Positions 61,334 to 64,000 of a stretch of DNA of 64,000 bases are shown here, piece by piece. The stretch spans positions 1 to 64,000 of the forward strand of contig JANQNY010000080.1 of the NCBI GenBank assembly GCA_028279345.1, written 5' to 3'. The DNA comes from Geminicoccaceae bacterium. Its GTDB lineage: Bacteria; Pseudomonadota; Alphaproteobacteria; Geminicoccales; Geminicoccaceae. The notes beneath the pieces are model-generated. The model was given only the letters and a program-made list of their open reading frames with translations, was not told the DNA's origin and searched no databases. The stretch's first letter is position 1. Each line of letters opens with the position of its first letter. A program made the position numbers and the translations under genes.

Positions 61334-61879
61334 TCAGGCGGCGCGGCGCAGCTCGCCCCGGGCGGGATAGTCGTTCTGCAGAACGAACTCGGTCGCCTTC
61401 AGGATGTCTCCGAATGCGGGCCGAGCGAACGGCATCGTCTGCACCGAGCCGAAATAAAGTGTCCGGTCGGGTCGCACCATGAACAGGCCCGGCTCGAAGA
61501 AGACAGGCGGCTCCTCGATGCCGACGGAGGTCTTGCCGCGCCCGCTGGAGAAATAGAGGCCCCAGGCCGCGGCAACGTCGTGGTCCAGCCCATAGCCGAC
61601 GCTGAGCTCGTCGAGCCGCCACTTGGCCTTGGCCGCGGCGGCGCGCTCCGCGTCGTCACCGGATATGGCGATGGCGTCGACACCCAGCTCGGCAAAGGCG
61701 TCGAGCTTGTCATTGAGGTCCTTCAGATAGGTGCCGCAGATCGGGCAATGCAGGCCGCGGTAGAACACGACCATGGTGAAGTTCTGCGGTTGCTGGTCGG
61801 CGAGCGACCAGGGCTCGCCGTCGACGGTCGCAACGGTGAACGCGGGCACGGGCTCGCGCGGCTGCAGCTTGCTCATCAT
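61334..61879 (-). CDS. Peroxiredoxin-like (AhpC/TSA) protein
   Basis: This 181-residue thioredoxin-fold protein of the AhpC/TSA 'peroxiredoxin-like' family has a CxxC in YRGLHCPICGTYLKDL, where the first cysteine is the peroxidatic position. PVPAFTVATVDGEPWSL at the N-terminus is typical. Start MMSKLQPR at 61879 overlaps the stop of the TetR gene (ATGA). It is coregulated with the TetR repressor, likely as part of an oxidative or electrophile response. Confidence 0.88.
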   Translation of the reverse strand: MMSKLQPREPVPAFTVATVDGEPWSLADQQPQNFTMVVFYRGLHCPICGTYLKDLNDKLDAFAELGVDAIAISGDDAERAAAAKAKWRLDELSVGYGLDHDVAAAWGLYFSSGRGKTSVGIEEPPVFFEPGLFMVRPDRTLYFGSVQTMPFARPAFGDILKATEFVLQNDYPARGELRRAA

Positions 61880-62484
61880 CGTGTCCTTTCCTGCTGAGCA
61901 GAAGGAGCGCAGAGCGTGGCAAGCGCCGTCTCCGCGATCTGCCTGAGTCGGGCCTCCGGCTCGCCAATCCGCGCGAGCACGCGCAAGCCCTGTGCGACGC
62001 CGACGAGGAATATGGCCGCATCGTTCGGGTCGATGTGGACGGCCAGTTGACCACGTCTGCGCGCGCATCGCAGAGCCGCCTGAAGCCGGGCTTCGAGGCG
62101 CTCGAAGACAACGCGGACGAGCGCCCCAAAGTCGCGGTCGCCGGGCGCAGTCTCGCAGGCGGTGTTGGTGATCAGGCAGCCGGGCGCCGGTGAGCCGAGA
62201 TCGCGCGTGGTCAGTTGTCGGAACACGTCGTCGATCGTGGCAAGGTCGGCCTCCGGCTCGCTCAGTGGTGCGAACAGCTCAGCCGAAACCGTTCGTGCAT
62301 AGTGCTCGAGTGCCGCATCGAAGACGCCGCGCTTATTGCCGAAGGCGGCATACAGGCTGCCGCGGCCGAGACCGGTTGCCCCGACCAGATCGTCGACCGA
62401 CGTGCCCGCGTAGCCACTCTGCCAGAAGGTGGCGGCGGCACGTTCGAGGACCCTGTCGCGGTCGAAGGCAGGCGTCCGAGGCAT
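61876..62484 (-). CDS. TetR-family transcription regulator
   Basis: This 202-residue repressor has an N-terminal HTH (RDRVLERAAATFWQSGYAGTSVDDLVGATGLGRGSLYAAFGNKRGVFDAAL) and a ligand-binding helical domain with GCLITNTACETA, a block typical of the YxaF/NemR-like subgroup, some of which sense electrophiles by cysteine. It precedes the peroxiredoxin-like gene and overlaps it, so it probably controls its own operon. Two cysteines in the GCLITNTAC block could be redox sensors; this is inference. Confidence 0.9.
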   Translation of the reverse strand: MPRTPAFDRDRVLERAAATFWQSGYAGTSVDDLVGATGLGRGSLYAAFGNKRGVFDAALEHYARTVSAELFAPLSEPEADLATIDDVFRQLTTRDLGSPAPGCLITNTACETAPGDRDFGALVRVVFERLEARLQAALRCARRRGQLAVHIDPNDAAIFLVGVAQGLRVLARIGEPEARLRQIAETALATLCAPSAQQERTR

Positions 62485-62575
62485 GCCGCGAGCATGCTTT
62501 TCTGGAACGATGGTTCAAGAAACAAGTCGCACGCCTCGCGCGGTCGTGACGCGACCCAGCGCTCGGGGCCAGGAC

Positions 62576-63313
62576 TTAGGGAAAGGCGCAGGTCTGGGCC
62601 GACACCTCGATGAAACCGCGCTCGTCCTGGGCGCGGATCTGGAAGCGCCACTCGCGGTCGCCGTCGACGAGACGATGGGTGAGCGGCAGTACGCCTTCGG
62701 CCAAGCTGACGTCGCCGTCGAGCTTCAAGAAGCGGATCGACACGGGCTCGGCAACGTCGAACCAACCCTGTGGCCGACCCTCCTCGTCCTGGGCAGGAGT
62801 CCCCTGACCCGTGACCGTGATGCGCTGGTCACCGAAGGTGATCGTCCCCTCGCGGCTGACGGCAACCGGCGTCGTCAGCAGAAAGCGCTTGGTCTCGATG
62901 GCGTCGTCGCAATCCTCCACCGCCTGGACCTCGCTCAGGACGAAGCGGAGGCGCTCGACGTCGACCCCCACCTCGAGCCTCCGGTCCATGAGCTGCAGGA
63001 GCGCCAAGCGATCGCCGGCGGGGACGTCTTCGCGGTAGCGTTCGGCGATCGCCACGGCACGTTCCCGGGCGATGCGTTCCTGCTCCTGGGCGGAGAGCCC
63101 CGCGGCACGCGCGTCGACCAGCGCGGTTTCCGTGTTCTCGAGGGTCGTCGTGAGCCGGCTGATCTCGGCCTCGTTTTGCGCGCGGCCGGTCTCGTAGGCG
63201 GCAAAGGCGAGTGCGGCCACGCCGGCGATGGCGCCTAGATAGCGCAACATTCTGAGCTGCACCTGGCGTTGCCGCTGGCGGCGGGTAAAACCTAAGGTCG
63301 AATAGCTACGCAT
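62576..63313 (-). CDS. Membrane-anchored coiled-coil protein of unknown function
   Basis: This 245-residue protein has a short basic cytoplasmic start (SYSTLGFTRRQRQRQVQLRM), one transmembrane helix (LRYLGAIAGVAALAFAAYETG), a coiled coil (EAEISRLTTTLENTETALVDARAAGLSAQEQERIARERAVAIAERYRE) and a beta-rich C-terminal domain ending FIEVSAQTCAFP with two cysteines. No named domain is recognised. The start at 63313 is likely but its ribosome binding site is weak. It lies just after the PpsR-type gene (13 bases), so may be cotranscribed. Confidence 0.7.
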   Translation of the reverse strand: MRSYSTLGFTRRQRQRQVQLRMLRYLGAIAGVAALAFAAYETGRAQNEAEISRLTTTLENTETALVDARAAGLSAQEQERIARERAVAIAERYREDVPAGDRLALLQLMDRRLEVGVDVERLRFVLSEVQAVEDCDDAIETKRFLLTTPVAVSREGTITFGDQRITVTGQGTPAQDEEGRPQGWFDVAEPVSIRFLKLDGDVSLAEGVLPLTHRLVDGDREWRFQIRAQDERGFIEVSAQTCAFP

Positions 63314-63326
63314 GATACCTAGTGGT

Positions 63327-64000
63327 TTAGCCGGCGCCGTCCTCGCCGGCGAGAACCTTGCGCAGGTCCGGGTTGCGGCGCTCTTGGTGGAGCTTGTAGA
63401 TCGCCGCGGCAACCTCTTCCACCGATCGCCGGGTCACGTCGATGACCGGCCAGCCGTGCTCGCTGAACAACCGACGGGCGAAGCGCAGCTCCTCGCGGAC
63501 GCGCTCCAGGTCCGCGTAGTCGCCGCCATACTGGCTCGAAGCATCATCGAGACCGAGCATGCGCTGACGGTTGCGGCGGATGTCGACGAGCCGCTCGCCC
63601 TGCACCGTGAGACCCACGACCAGATTGGCCTTGAGCTTGGAAAAGTCGACGAGCGGCGGCCGCTCCGGGACGACGGGGATGTTCGCGGCCTTGATGCCGC
63701 GGTTCGCCAGATACATGCAGGTGGGCGTCTTGCTGGTCCGCGACACGCCCATGACGATGACGTCGGCCTCGTTGATCTTATCGGGAAGCTGGCCGTCGTC
63801 ATGGCGCATGACGAAGTTCATGGCGTCGATGCGCGAGAAATAGTCTTCGTCGAGAACGTACTGCCGACCGGCTCGGGCTCGCGCCTGGACGCCGACCACG
63901 TGTGAAACCGTGTCGATGAAGCTGTCGAGCACCGGCACGCACGGCACGCCGCGCTGGTTGCAATGCGTGACGAGCATCTCGCGCAAGGTCGGCTCGACCA
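63327..64000 (-). CDS. PpsR/PSRP-type bifunctional kinase/pyrophosphorylase regulator (5' end outside window)
   Basis: Partial: the gene continues past base 64000. It belongs to the DUF299 family that regulates PEP synthase or pyruvate phosphate dikinase by ADP-dependent phosphorylation and Pi-dependent dephosphorylation. The nucleotide-binding P-loop-like motif is VMGVSRTSKTPTCMYLANRG. IDAMNFVMRHDDG and GLTVQGERLVDIRRNRQRMLG are also family-typical. About 224 residues are visible, so some 50 residues are missing at the start. Confidence 0.92.
   Translation of the reverse strand, partial: VEPTLREMLVTHCNQRGVPCVPVLDSFIDTVSHVVGVQARARAGRQYVLDEDYFSRIDAMNFVMRHDDGQLPDKINEADVIVMGVSRTSKTPTCMYLANRGIKAANIPVVPERPPLVDFSKLKANLVVGLTVQGERLVDIRRNRQRMLGLDDASSQYGGDYADLERVREELRFARRLFSEHGWPVIDVTRRSVEEVAAAIYKLHQERRNPDLRKVLAGEDGAG

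Overview
The window is about 64 kb of high-GC DNA from an alphaproteobacterium, probably Rhodospirillales or Geminicoccales-like. This rests on gene content and order: a ribF-ileS-lspA-DUF3035-M16-M16 run, CarD next to a 7Fe ferredoxin and mutL, a STAS-fused MlaE permease with MlaF, MlaD and a PqiC-like lipoprotein, a bfd-bfr pair and a PpsR-type regulator. No rRNA, tRNA or CRISPR array was seen.

The left end (1-6050) is accessory and decayed. It holds an IS3-family element whose orfB carries a 61-bp insertion, the C-terminal scrap of an IS66 transposase, a perfect 24-bp palindrome, an ATP-grasp/acyltransferase-like gene pair, a small unknown gene, a broken thermonuclease gene, a MscS channel and an IS3 orfA remnant. 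From 6.1 to 12.5 kb come a P-loop NTPase, an ABC exporter half with a degenerate ATPase, a lipoprotein, a secreted subtilase with a 19-Asp tract, and a divergent ECF sigma/anti-sigma pair. Mainly core genes follow: mgtE, mtnA, an esterase, carD, fdxA, mutL, an O-antigen ligase-like protein, and the M16/lspA/ileS/ribF operon read leftwards. Two further IS graveyards lie at about 19.4-19.9 kb and 21.6-22.0 kb.

From 29.6 to 39.4 kb lie a GAF-GGDEF protein, a NUDIX-aminotransferase pair, nth, a DUF2244 protein, dapB, the Mla-type lipid transport operon and bfd-bfr. A small phenylacetate-type cluster (paaN-like, paaG-like, paaI) follows, then a broken secreted-protein gene, an EVE protein, a complete phnDCEE transporter and a Tat-exported PhoD phosphatase, which together suggest phosphorus scavenging. 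The 49-54 kb stretch has tandem DUF1810 genes, an SDR, a SatD operon with an AT-rich upstream region, and a Bcr/CflA efflux gene. The efflux gene is preceded by a 16-codon leader ORF, a terminator and a competing antiterminator, the most striking regulatory structure in the window.

The right end has an Fe3+-type ABC permease and binding protein without an adjacent ATPase, a cupin, a UbiH-family monooxygenase with a DCC protein, a Kef-type antiporter, a TetR-peroxiredoxin pair, a coiled-coil membrane protein and a partial PpsR-type regulator. Many gene pairs overlap by 1-4 bases (TGATG, ATGA, GTGA, TTGA), showing tightly coupled operons.
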